Source: Streptomyces sp. CB01201
Lineage (GTDB): Bacteria > Actinomycetota > Actinomycetes > Streptomycetales > Streptomycetaceae
Length of the DNA: 64,000 nt
NCBI RefSeq assembly: GCF_002803085.1
Contig: NZ_NNBJ01000011.1
Span: 1-64,000 of the forward strand
Direction of reading: 5' to 3'
The notes under the pieces are model-generated. The model did not search any database. It was not told where the DNA came from and saw nothing but the letters and a program-made list of their open reading frames with translations. This document shows, one piece after another, positions 53,355 through 61,470 of the stretch. The position numbers and the translations under genes are program-made. The stretch's first letter is position 1. Every line of letters begins with the position of its first letter.

Positions 53355-53517
53355 CAGGGGTCGTACGGGTGAACGGATGGCTCGATACGGTGCCTGCCGT
53401 ACTGAAGAACGAGGGGTCGGTCGGGCTCCCGGCGGGCCACCGGGCCCCCAGAGCGGCCTGTCCGCCACGGTCCTGACGGAGCCTCAGGCCCGCGGGGGCG
53501 GGTCCGGGAACGGCGTA

Positions 53518-53557
53518 GGGTGCCCCGGTCGGCCGCGCGAGCGGCCGAAAGGCACCC
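53518..53557 (-). terminator. Terminator of binding-protein gene
   Basis: A nested hairpin: CGGCCGC (53530-53536) with GCGGCCG (53541-53547), enclosed by GGGTGCC (53518-53524) and GGCACCC (53551-53557). It lies 22 bases after the stop at 53579 on the minus strand. Confidence 0.7.
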
Positions 53558-53578
53558 TCAATCCGTCCCCGCGAAACG

Positions 53579-54544
53579 CTACTTGTGCTCGGGCGGGGAG
53601 ATCTGGGACTGCTCGATACCCGAGCCCGTGGTGCCCCACTTCGTCAGGATCCTGTCGTACGTGCCGTCCTTCTTGAGCCGGTTCACCGCGGCCTGGAAGG
53701 CCGGCGCCAGCGGGGTGCCCTTCTTGAAGGCGAAGCCCACGTCGAGACGGTGGTACTCGTTGAGGAACCTCAGCCCCTCCTGCTGCCCCACCGCGTACCG
53801 CAGCCCGTTGATCGTCGACATGACGACATCGCTGCGGCCCTGCTGGAGCGAGATCCACAGCGCGCCCGTGTCGCTGTAGCTCTGCACCGCGTACGGCTTC
53901 TTGCCCGCTTCCTTGCACTTGGCCTTGTTCTGCTCCAGGGTCGCCTCGAACGTGGTGCCCGCCGCGCTGGCCACGTTCAGTCCGCAGAGCTGTGTGAGGT
54001 CGGTGACCGAGGTCAGCCTGCTGTCCTTGCGGACGGCGAAGCCCTGGCCGTCGTTGATGTACGTCACGAAGTCGATGGTCTTGCGGCGGGCATCGGTGAC
54101 GCCGAAGTTGCCGGTGCCCAGGTCGTACTTGCCGCTGTCGAGCGCGGGCAGGATCACCTCGAACGCGGCCACCTCGCGCTTCAGCTTCAGGCCGAGCACC
54201 TTGGCGACGGCGTCCGCGAAGTCGACGTCCTGGCCGACGACCGTCTTCCCGTCCGGCAGGTAGGTCGCCCCCGGCGGGGTGCCCACGCTGGTGGCGATGG
54301 TGAGGGTGCCCGAGGCGCGGACGTCCGCGGGCAGCAGGGCCGCCGCGGCCTCGTCCTTCCGTACGGCCGACACCACATCGGTGGTGGGGATCGTGCCCTT
54401 CTGCCCGGCGGCCGGCGCGGCGTTCGCCGCCTCCGTGCCGCCCGGGTCCCCGGACCCGCAGGCGGTCAGACCGAGGGCCGCGGCGGTGATCAGGGCGAAC
54501 GCGGCGAGACTGCGCGATCTGCTCAGGCTTCGGGACCGGCTCAT
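53579..54544 (-). CDS. Amino-acid-type ABC solute-binding lipoprotein (1)
   Basis: A 321-residue family 3 solute-binding protein. The signal peptide (LAAFALITAAALGLTACGS) has a lipobox LTAC, so it is anchored outside the membrane. The mature part has GTLTIATSVGTPPGATYLPD, FEVILPALDSGKYDLGTGNF, DFVTYINDGQGFAV and ISLQQGRSDVVMSTINGL, typical of polar-amino-acid or cystine binding proteins. ATG 54544 is chosen as the start of the signal peptide. The gene is divergent from permease-1 and behind the leader peptide at 54799-54870, so it probably feeds the neighbouring transporter with a sulfur amino acid or a related thioether. Confidence 0.9.
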   Translation of the reverse strand: MSRSRSLSRSRSLAAFALITAAALGLTACGSGDPGGTEAANAAPAAGQKGTIPTTDVVSAVRKDEAAAALLPADVRASGTLTIATSVGTPPGATYLPDGKTVVGQDVDFADAVAKVLGLKLKREVAAFEVILPALDSGKYDLGTGNFGVTDARRKTIDFVTYINDGQGFAVRKDSRLTSVTDLTQLCGLNVASAAGTTFEATLEQNKAKCKEAGKKPYAVQSYSDTGALWISLQQGRSDVVMSTINGLRYAVGQQEGLRFLNEYHRLDVGFAFKKGTPLAPAFQAAVNRLKKDGTYDRILTKWGTTGSGIEQSQISPPEHK

Positions 54545-54750
54545 GACGGGGTGTGCTCCAGGGTTTTCGGGCAGGCCGAACGCGGCCGGGTGCGGGTGCG
54601 GGTGCGGACGTGGGTGCCGCGGGCGGGACGGACGGCAGCGCGACGGGCGCGTCGCGATGCCTGACAGGGCGAGGGGAGGGGAGGGGTGCGCGTGTGAGCG
54701 AAGATGTGAAGGCGTGCGGAGAACGGCGCGAAGGCGCACGGAAGACGCGG

Positions 54751-54767
54751 GGCGCGCTGAGCGCGCC
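54751..54767 (-). promoter_or_regulatory. Possible attenuator hairpin
   Basis: GGCGCGC and GCGCGCC form a 7-bp stem with a 3-base loop, flanked by further CGCG pairing, 32-48 bases downstream of the leader-peptide stop on the minus strand. It may be the terminator of an attenuation mechanism; there is no T-run. Confidence 0.4.
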
Positions 54768-54798
54768 GAACGCGGAAGAGACCGCGCAGGGAGTCAGC

Positions 54799-54870
54799 TC
54801 AACAGGAAGAGGACCACACTCGACCGAAGTCGATGTGGGAGCGCGTGACCAGCCACTGCTGCGGATGCAT
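54799..54870 (-). CDS. Short leader peptide (RSHID type) for sulfur-related genes
   Basis: A 23-codon frame, too short for routine gene calling: it starts MHPQQWLVT, continues RSHIDFGRVW and ends SSSC before TGA. Actinobacteria carry leader peptides with the pattern L-T-(S)RxHxDLxRV...C upstream of sulfur assimilation and Cys/Met transport genes, and this matches in order and spacing. It lies 254 bases before the binding-protein gene on the same strand. Ribosome stalling or passage at the terminal Ser-Ser-Ser-Cys codons could sense cysteine supply. No Shine-Dalgarno is visible, so it may be translated from near the transcript 5' end. Confidence 0.72.
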   Translation of the reverse strand: MHPQQWLVTRSHIDFGRVWSSSC

Positions 54871-54941
54871 GGCCCAAGTGGAACAGGCATCCGTTTCTGC
54901 GTCAACTGCCCTGAGACGCAACGTTCACAGTATGGACAAGC

Positions 54942-54972
54942 TTGACAACCTCCAGCATGCACCGCATAGCCT
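54942..54972 (+). promoter_or_regulatory. Promoter of the transporter/monooxygenase operon
   Basis: A perfect -35 TTGACA (54942-54947) followed by CATAGCCT; TAGCCT (54967-54972) gives a 19-base spacer and CATAGC 17. Transcription would start about 100 bases before the permease gene. Confidence 0.55.
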
Positions 54973-55075
54973 CGGGGCCGGAAACCGTGCTGAGGGGCTC
55001 GGTTCCGCACCACCCGCGCCATGTGTCCGTGAAGGCACTTCCCGTGTTCGATCCCCGTATCCACGGAGCCTTCGC

Positions 55076-55930
55076 ATGTCCCTCACCCTCCCCGAACGCC
55101 CGCCCACGGCGCCGGCCGGCGACGTCCCCGAAGCCCCGCGCATCGTCCCCGCACGCCGAACCGGCCAGCGGATCACGGCAGTTGTCGTCCTGGTGCTGCT
55201 CGGCCTGGCGATCAACTCCGTCGTGCGCAACGACGCCTTCCAGTGGGGCGTGGTCGCCGACTACTTCGCCACCACCGCCGTCCTGCGCGGGCTCTGGCTG
55301 ACCGTGTGGCTCACCGCCGTCGTCATGGCCCTCGGCTTCGCGCTCGGCACGCTCCTCGCGGTCCTGCGGCTGTCCACCAACCCCGTTCTGCGAGCGGTGA
55401 GTTGGGGATACGTCTGGCTGTTCCGGTCGACGCCGATCCTGGTGCAGCTGCTCTTCTGGTTCAACATCGGGGCGCTGTATCCGCACATCCTCGGCGTGCG
55501 GACCGTCGATCTGATGGGCCCGGTCACCGTCGCCGTCGTCGGGCTCACCCTGCACGAGGCCGCCTACGCCGCCGAAGTCGTGCGCGGCGGCATCCTCTCG
55601 GTGCCGCGCGGCCAGCTGGAGGCCGCCCAGTCGCTCGGCCTGAGCCGGCTGCGCAGACTGCGCCGGATCGTGCTGCCGCAGGCCATGCGCTCCATCGTGC
55701 CGCCCGCCGGGAACATGCTGATCGGCACCCTCAAGGGCACCTCGATCGTCTCCATCATCGCCGTCAACGACCTGCTGTACTCGACCCAGTTGATCTACCA
55801 CCGCACCTATCAGGTGGTCCCGCTGCTGCTCGTCGCCACGCTCTGGTACGTCGTGGTGACCTCGCTCCTCTCGGTGGTCCAGTACTACGTCGAGCGCCAC
55901 TACGCACGCGGTTCGGCGGACGCCCGGTGA
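55076..55930 (+). CDS. Amino-acid-type ABC permease (1)
   Basis: A 284-residue HisM/GlnP-type permease with about five membrane helices. It has the coupling motif EAAYAAEVVRGGILSVPRGQ followed by EAAQSLGLSRLRRLRRIVLP, and FRSTPILVQLLFWFNIGAL. The pairing with permease-2 and the ATPase downstream makes one importer. ATG 55076 has GGAG seven bases upstream. Its stop overlaps the start of the FAD-protein gene as GTGA. Confidence 0.92.
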   Translation: MSLTLPERPPTAPAGDVPEAPRIVPARRTGQRITAVVVLVLLGLAINSVVRNDAFQWGVVADYFATTAVLRGLWLTVWLTAVVMALGFALGTLLAVLRLSTNPVLRAVSWGYVWLFRSTPILVQLLFWFNIGALYPHILGVRTVDLMGPVTVAVVGLTLHEAAYAAEVVRGGILSVPRGQLEAAQSLGLSRLRRLRRIVLPQAMRSIVPPAGNMLIGTLKGTSIVSIIAVNDLLYSTQLIYHRTYQVVPLLLVATLWYVVVTSLLSVVQYYVERHYARGSADAR

Positions 55931-57699
55931 ACGCCTCCCTCGTCGTGGTCGGAGCGGGGCCCCGCGGCACCGGATTCCTGGAGCGCCTCGCCGCCAACCT
56001 GCCCCTGCTGTACGGGGACGAGCCCCTGGACGTCCATCTGGTGGACCCGCATCCCGCGGGCGCCGGGCGGATCTGGCGGGCCGACCAGTCGCCGCTGCTG
56101 TGGATGAACTCCATGGCCGAGGACGTCACCATGTTCACCGACGACACCGTCCAGCAGGAGGGCCCGGTCCGGCCCGGCCCCACCCTCGCCGAATGGTCCG
56201 GCCTGGACGCCCGCAGCTTCCCCAGCCGGCGGGCCCAGGGCGAGTATCTGCGCTGGGTGTACGAGGGCGCCGTGGCCGCACTGCCGCCGAACGTCACCGT
56301 GCACGAGCACCGCACCCGCGCCACCCGGGTCGGCGGTCCGCGCGCGGGCCGCCAGCGGGTGTGGCTCGAAGGCCGCCCCGAGCCGCTCGTCGCCGACCTG
56401 GTCGTCCTCGCCCTCGGGCACCTGGACGCCGAACTCGACGCCGAACAGCTCCAGTTGGCGGACTTCGCCGAGCGGCACGGTCTGCTGCACCTGCCGCCGG
56501 CCTTCACCGCCGACAGCGACCTGTCGGCCGTGCGCCCCGGCGAGACGGTCATCGTGCGGGGCTTCGGGCTCGCCTTCGTCGACCTCATGGCGCTGCTCAC
56601 CGAAGGGCGCGGCGGGCGCTACGACGCGGACGGCAGCTACCGCCCCTCGGGCCGCGAGCCCGTCCTCTACGTCGGGTCCCGGCGCGGCGTGCCCTACCAC
56701 TCCAAGATCGGCTACACCTGGACCGGCGAACGGCCGCCGCTGCCGCGCTTCTTCGGCCCCGCCGAGGTCGACGCCCTGCTGAGCCGTCCGCACCGGCCCG
56801 ACTTCCGGCGTGACATCTGGCCTCTGATCGACAAGGAGCTGGGCTTCGCCCACTACCACCGCCTCTTCCACGCCCACCCCGAGCGCACCGCCGGGCGCTG
56901 GGCCGACTTCGAGGAGAAGTACGCCGCGGCCGGCCCCGGCAGCCCCGAGCTCCCCACCCTGGTCGCCGCCTCCGTCCCCGACCCCGCCGACCGGCTCGAC
57001 CTGGAAGCCCTCGACCACCCTCTCGACGGGCTGCGCTTCGAGTCGTACGCGAGCCTCCAGGACGGCCTGCGGGCATACGTCCAGGACGACCTGACGCGAC
57101 GTCATGACAACGCCCACAGCGTCGACTTGGCCGTATTCCTCGGGCTGCTCTCGGTCTACGGGCAGCTCCAGCGGATCGGCGACGTCGGAGGCTGGTGGCA
57201 CGGCTTCTTCAGCTTCCTCGCCTCCGGGCCGCCCGGACCCCGGCTGCGGCAACTGCTCGCCCTGTCCGAGGCGGGCGTGGTGCGGTTCCTCGGCGCGGGC
57301 GTCACCGTCGAGGCCGACGAGGCGGCCGGCGTCTTCCGGGCGGGCAGCGCCAGCGTGCCCGGCAAGTGGATCGAGGCGGCGACCCTGATCGAGGCCCGCC
57401 TTCCCGAGCCCTCGGCGGAGCGCCCCGGCAGCCCCCTGCTGCGGGCCCTGTACGAAGAGGGGGCGGCGGCCGCCGACACCGGCCTGCTTCAGGTGGACCC
57501 CGCCGACGGCCGGGTCGTCGGCCGCGACGGACAGGTCCACCCCCGCCGCTTCGCCCTCGGCCCCTTCACCGTCGCCCGGGCCTCAGGGGCCTTCACCCGG
57601 CCCCGTACCGGAGGCGCCGCGTTCCGGCAGAACGACGCCACGGCCCGCGCCGCGCTGAGCTTCCTGCGCGATCTCGCGTGTCGCCCCGTCAGCGCCTGA
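55927..57699 (+). CDS. FAD/NAD(P)-binding protein inside the transporter operon
   Basis: A 590-residue flavoprotein-type protein. The N-terminal dinucleotide-binding motif is LVVVGAGPRGTGFLERLAAN (GxGPxG at residues 9-14), then HLVDPHPAGAGRIWR; a second Rossmann region is VIVRGFGLAFVDLMALLTEG near residue 205. The large helical C-terminal part ends in DATARAALSFLRDL. It belongs to the FAD-NAD(P)-binding (PF13454-like) group of uncharacterised proteins. It is translated in overlap with permease-1 and is followed by permease-2, an unusual place for an oxidoreductase. It might oxidise a thioether or regenerate reduced flavin for the monooxygenases. Confidence 0.82.
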   Translation: MNASLVVVGAGPRGTGFLERLAANLPLLYGDEPLDVHLVDPHPAGAGRIWRADQSPLLWMNSMAEDVTMFTDDTVQQEGPVRPGPTLAEWSGLDARSFPSRRAQGEYLRWVYEGAVAALPPNVTVHEHRTRATRVGGPRAGRQRVWLEGRPEPLVADLVVLALGHLDAELDAEQLQLADFAERHGLLHLPPAFTADSDLSAVRPGETVIVRGFGLAFVDLMALLTEGRGGRYDADGSYRPSGREPVLYVGSRRGVPYHSKIGYTWTGERPPLPRFFGPAEVDALLSRPHRPDFRRDIWPLIDKELGFAHYHRLFHAHPERTAGRWADFEEKYAAAGPGSPELPTLVAASVPDPADRLDLEALDHPLDGLRFESYASLQDGLRAYVQDDLTRRHDNAHSVDLAVFLGLLSVYGQLQRIGDVGGWWHGFFSFLASGPPGPRLRQLLALSEAGVVRFLGAGVTVEADEAAGVFRAGSASVPGKWIEAATLIEARLPEPSAERPGSPLLRALYEEGAAAADTGLLQVDPADGRVVGRDGQVHPRRFALGPFTVARASGAFTRPRTGGAAFRQNDATARAALSFLRDLACRPVSA

Positions 57700-57738
57700 C
57701 CGCCGTCCGCCCGCCGCCCCGCGTTCCGAAGGACCCGT

Positions 57739-58623
57739 ATGTCTCTCACCAGCGATCCACCCCTCGCCCCGGCCGCACCGGCCGTGCGGCCCGACTACGC
57801 CTCGCTCACCGTGGTGCCCGTGCGCCGGCCCTGGCGCTGGGTCGCCGTCGCCGTCACCGCGGTGCTCGTCGCCCAGTTCGGGCACGGACTGCTCACCAAC
57901 CCGGCCTGGGAGTGGGACGTCTTCGCCCGCTTCTTCACCACCGAGACCATCCTCAAGGCCGTCTGGATCACCCTTCAACTGACGTTCTACGGAACGGCAC
58001 TGGGCTTCGCCCTCGGTGTCGTCCTCGCCTTCATGCGCCTGTCGGGCAGCCCGTTCCTGCGCGCGGTCGCCTTCGGCTACATCTGGGTGTTCCGCTCGAT
58101 CCCGCTGATCGTGCAGCTCCTGTTCTGGTTCAACCTGGCCTATCTGTACAAGGAGTTGACGTTCGGCGTGCCCTTCGGGCCGGGCTTCTTCACCTTCGAC
58201 ACGGTGGGGCTCGTCGGCGCGATGAGCGCGGCCGTGCTCGGGCTCGCCCTGCACCAGGCGGCGTACGCGGCCGAGATCGTACGAGGCGGTGTACTCGCCG
58301 TAGACGGCGGACAGTTGGAGGCGGCGGCCGCCCTCGGCATCCCGCGCCTGCGCCAGATCCGCCGGATCGTGCTGCCACAGGCGATGCGCTCCATCCTGCC
58401 GAACGCCGCCAACGAGATCATCTCGCTCTTCAAGGGCACCTCGATCGTCTCCGTCATGGCGATCGGCGAACTCTTCTACCAGGTCCAGGTCATATACGGC
58501 CGCAACGGCAGGGTCGTACCGCTGCTGATGGTGGCCACCGTCTGGTACGTGCTGCTCACCACCGTGCTCTCCGTCCTCCAGCACTACGTCGAACGCCACT
58601 ACGCGAAGGGGGCCACCCGATGA
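57739..58623 (+). CDS. Amino-acid-type ABC permease (2)
   Basis: A 294-residue permease homologous to permease-1: FRSIPLIVQLLFWFNLAYLY, QAAYAAEIVRGGVLAVDGGQ then EAAAALGIPRLRQIRRIVLP. About five membrane helices are visible. Two distinct permeases point to a heterodimer. ATG 57739 has AAGGA upstream. Its stop overlaps the ATPase start as ATGA. Confidence 0.92.
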   Translation: MSLTSDPPLAPAAPAVRPDYASLTVVPVRRPWRWVAVAVTAVLVAQFGHGLLTNPAWEWDVFARFFTTETILKAVWITLQLTFYGTALGFALGVVLAFMRLSGSPFLRAVAFGYIWVFRSIPLIVQLLFWFNLAYLYKELTFGVPFGPGFFTFDTVGLVGAMSAAVLGLALHQAAYAAEIVRGGVLAVDGGQLEAAAALGIPRLRQIRRIVLPQAMRSILPNAANEIISLFKGTSIVSVMAIGELFYQVQVIYGRNGRVVPLLMVATVWYVLLTTVLSVLQHYVERHYAKGATR

Positions 58624-59384
58624 GCACCGCCATGGTCGAAGTCCGGTCCGTGCACAAGAGCTTCGGCTCCCTCGAAGTCCTGCGAGGCGTCGATCTCGAC
58701 GTCCGGGCCGGTGAGGTCACCGTCGTCCTCGGGCCCTCCGGCTCCGGCAAGTCGACGCTGCTGCGCACCATCAACCACCTGGAGAAGGTGGACAGCGGCT
58801 GGATCACCGTCGACGGCACGCTCGTCGGCTACCGCCGCTCCGGCGACAAGCTGTACGAGCTGCGCGAGCGCGAGGTCCTGAAGCAGCGCACCCAGATCGG
58901 CTTCGTCTTCCAGAACTTCAACCTCTTCCCGCACCTCACCGTCCTGGACAACGTCGTCGAGGCGCCGGTGGCCGCCCTCAAGCGGCCGCGCAAGGCCGCG
59001 GTGGCCGCAGCCGAGAAGCTGCTGGCCCGGGTGGGCCTGTCCGACAAGGCGGACGCCTACCCCAAGCAGCTCTCCGGCGGTCAGCAGCAGCGCGTCGCCA
59101 TCGCCCGCGCGCTCGCCCTCGAACCCAAGCTGCTGCTCTTCGACGAGCCGACCTCCGCGCTCGACCCCGAGCTGGTGGGCGAAGTCCTCGACGTCATCAA
59201 GGACTTGGCCGCCTCCGGCACCACGATGATCGTCGTCACCCACGAGATCGGCTTCGCCCGCGAGGTCGCCGACACCGTCGTCTTCATGGACGAAGGGGCG
59301 ATCGTCGAGCAGGGCCCGCCCGCCGAGGTCCTCGACGCCCCGCGCCACGAGCGCACCCGCGCCTTCCTTTCCAAGGTGCTGTGA
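58620..59384 (+). CDS. Amino-acid-type ABC transporter ATPase
   Basis: A 254-residue GlnQ/HisP-type ATPase. Walker A LGPSGSGKSTLLRTINHLEK is near residue 38; QNFNLFPHLTVLDNVV, the signature LSGGQQQRVAIARALALEP, Walker B LLLFDEPTSALDPE and the switch His in VTHEIGFAREV follow. An insertion after the Walker A strand (SGDKLYELREREVLKQR) is typical of cystine/polar amino-acid ATPases. It energises the two permeases. Confidence 0.95.
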   Translation: MSTAMVEVRSVHKSFGSLEVLRGVDLDVRAGEVTVVLGPSGSGKSTLLRTINHLEKVDSGWITVDGTLVGYRRSGDKLYELREREVLKQRTQIGFVFQNFNLFPHLTVLDNVVEAPVAALKRPRKAAVAAAEKLLARVGLSDKADAYPKQLSGGQQQRVAIARALALEPKLLLFDEPTSALDPELVGEVLDVIKDLAASGTTMIVVTHEIGFAREVADTVVFMDEGAIVEQGPPAEVLDAPRHERTRAFLSKVL

Positions 59385-59410
59385 TGTCCCCCTTCCTCAG
59401 GAGAACGTAC

Positions 59411-60388
59411 GTGTCCACGCGCCGCACCCTCGCCGCCCTCGTCGCCACGATCGCCGCCGCCGGCCTCCTCGCCGGCTGCGGCAGCGGGGACGCCGCCACC
59501 GCCGACACGGTCGCCCCCAAGGGCGCCAAGGGCACGGGCATCAACCTGGGCCCGGACCAGCAGCGGATCAGGGAGCAGAAGGTCGACGCGATCGCCGCCA
59601 AGCTCCCGGCGGCCGTGCGCGGCCGGGGCACCCTCACCGTGGGCGTGGCGACCGGCTCGGTGCCGCCGCTCAGCTTCTACGCCACCGACGACAAGACGCC
59701 CATCGGCGTCGAACTCGACATCGCCACCCTGGTCGCGGACACCCTCGGCGTGCAGGCGAAGTTCCAGCCGGTGTCCTGGGAGAACCTCTTCGTCGGCCTG
59801 GACAGCGGCAAGTTCGACGCGGTGTTCTCCAACGTCACCGTGACCGAGGAGCGCAAGGAGAAGTACGACTTCGCCACCTACCGCAAGGATCAGCTCGCCT
59901 TCGAGACGAAGAAGGGCGCCGGCTGGAAGGTCAACGGGCCGCAGGACGTGGCGGGGAAGACGATCGCGGTGTCCTCGGGCACCAACCAGGAGAAGATCCT
60001 CCTCGACTGGAGCGCTCAGGACGTCAGGGCCGGACGCAAGCCGGTGAACGTGAAGTACTACCAGACGGCCACGGACTACTACCTGGCCCTCCAGTCAGGG
60101 CGCATCGACGCCTACCTCGGGCCCAACCCGTCGGCCGCCTACCACGCGGCGTCGGCGGGACAGACCGAGATCGCCGGGACGTACTCCGGGGGCGGTGCCG
60201 GGCTCCAGGGGGAGATCGCCGCGACGACGAAGAAGGGCAGCGGCCTGGTCGAGGCGTACGCCGCGGCCCTCGACCACGTGATCCAGGACGGCTCCTACGC
60301 GAAGGTGCTGGCGCGCTGGGGGCTCTCCGGCGAGGCGGTCGCGCACTCGGAGATCAACCCGCCCGGCCTGCCCAAGCCCACGTCCTGA
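59411..60388 (+). CDS. Amino-acid-type ABC solute-binding lipoprotein (2)
   Basis: A 325-residue family 3 binding protein. A signal peptide (RRTLAALVATIAAAGLLAGC) with lipobox LAGC leads to a mature domain: GTLTVGVATGSVPPLSFYAT, FQPVSWENLFVGLDSGKFDA, VFSNVTVTEERKEKYDFATY and ALQSGRIDAYLGPNPSAAYH. GTG 59411 is chosen: AGGAG lies 8 bases upstream and the signal peptide begins there; GTG 59381 and ATG 59384 are earlier options. It is the second binding protein of the locus, so the transporter may serve two substrates. Confidence 0.91.
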   Translation: MSTRRTLAALVATIAAAGLLAGCGSGDAATADTVAPKGAKGTGINLGPDQQRIREQKVDAIAAKLPAAVRGRGTLTVGVATGSVPPLSFYATDDKTPIGVELDIATLVADTLGVQAKFQPVSWENLFVGLDSGKFDAVFSNVTVTEERKEKYDFATYRKDQLAFETKKGAGWKVNGPQDVAGKTIAVSSGTNQEKILLDWSAQDVRAGRKPVNVKYYQTATDYYLALQSGRIDAYLGPNPSAAYHAASAGQTEIAGTYSGGGAGLQGEIAATTKKGSGLVEAYAAALDHVIQDGSYAKVLARWGLSGEAVAHSEINPPGLPKPTS

Positions 60389-60447
60389 TCCGGGGCGCCG
60401 CCGCCGGGTGCGGCGGCGCCACCCGCAGCCCCCACGAAAGGTCCCTC

Positions 60448-61470
60448 ATGCCCGCACCCCCCGTCCGCAGCCCCGTGCATCTGGCCGCCTCCCTCGACGG
60501 GGGCGGGCACTACGAGGCCGGGCACTTCACCGCCCTCGCGCGGCTCGCCGAACAGGGCACGCTCGACTTCGTCACGCTCGGGGACTCCTTCACCCGGCCC
60601 GGTCTCGACGCGCTCTCCGTACTGGCCCGGCTCGCCCCCGCCACCCAGCGCATCGGGCTCGTACCGGTCGTGAACACCACCCACACCGAGCCGTTCCACG
60701 TGTCCTCCGCCGTCGCCACCCTGGACTGGGTCAGCCGGGGCCGGGCCGGCTGGAGCCCCGAGGTGTCCACCACCGAGACCGAGGCCCGCCTCTTCGGCCG
60801 CCGGCCCGCCGCCCGCAGCAGCGAGGTGTGGCACGAGGCACGTGAAGTCGCCGATGTGGCGGCCAAGTTGTGGGACTCCTGGGAGGACGACGCCGAGATA
60901 CGCGACGAAGCCACCGGGCGGTTCGTCGACCGGGACAAGCTGCACCACGTCGACTTCGCGGGCCGCGCCTTCTCGGTGCGCGGCCCCGCCATCGTGCCCC
61001 GGCCGCCCCAGGGCCACCCCGTCACCGTCATCGACGCGACCGCCGCCGACCCGAGGGCCGCCGCCGTACGGCACGCCGACGTCGCCCTGCTCCGCACCCA
61101 GGACCCGTTCGCCGCGCGCACCGCCCGCGAGGAACTGCTCGACCGGGCCCGCGCGCACGGCCGGGACCCCGAGCGGCTGCGGGTGCTCGGCTCGATCCCG
61201 GTGGCCCTGGAGACCACCGCGGACGCCGTGGAACTGGCCGGGCTCATCGGCGCCTGGCACGACGAACGGGCCGTCGACGGCTTCCATCTGCGCCTGGCCG
61301 ACCCCGAACGCGACCTCGCGCTCATCGTGAAGGCCACCGTCCCCGTGCTCCAGCACCGCTGTCTGCTGCGGCGCTTCTATCCGGGCGCCACCCTGCGCGA
61401 ACACCTGGGCCTGGCCCGGCCCGTCAACCAGTACGCCACCGCCGGGGGAGTCCGCCATGGCCACGGGTAA
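60448..61470 (+). CDS. Luciferase-like flavin monooxygenase (1)
   Basis: A 340-residue LLM-class FMN-dependent monooxygenase with the TIM-barrel pattern of the NtaA/SnaA/DszA group: HLAASLDGGGHYEAGHFTAL, FVTLGDSFTRPGLDALSVLA, SSAVATLDWVSRGRAGWSPE, EVADVAAKLWDSWEDDA and GPAIVPRPPQGHPVTV. It is shorter than the second family member because the middle insertion is reduced. Such enzymes cleave C-S or C-N bonds with FMNH2 and O2. ATG 60448 has GAAAGG six bases upstream. It overlaps the next gene by 14 bases. Confidence 0.9.
   Translation: MPAPPVRSPVHLAASLDGGGHYEAGHFTALARLAEQGTLDFVTLGDSFTRPGLDALSVLARLAPATQRIGLVPVVNTTHTEPFHVSSAVATLDWVSRGRAGWSPEVSTTETEARLFGRRPAARSSEVWHEAREVADVAAKLWDSWEDDAEIRDEATGRFVDRDKLHHVDFAGRAFSVRGPAIVPRPPQGHPVTVIDATAADPRAAAVRHADVALLRTQDPFAARTAREELLDRARAHGRDPERLRVLGSIPVALETTADAVELAGLIGAWHDERAVDGFHLRLADPERDLALIVKATVPVLQHRCLLRRFYPGATLREHLGLARPVNQYATAGGVRHGHG

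Larger units (their letters stand above)
53130..53578. other. Gene-free region upstream of sflA
   Basis: About 450 bases between the sflA start and the stop of the minus-strand binding-protein gene. It is AT-richer at 53160-53400. It holds the inverted repeat at 53334-53354 and a terminator hairpin at 53518-53557. Short reading frames here show no codon bias. Confidence 0.5.

Noticed and set aside
53243..53476. A 77-codon frame upstream of sflA
   Set aside because: It runs over the inverted repeat at 53334, has no family and poor codon bias.
54948..55075. A second leader peptide on the plus strand before permease-1
   Set aside because: No frame with the R-x-H-x-D pattern ending in Cys was found.
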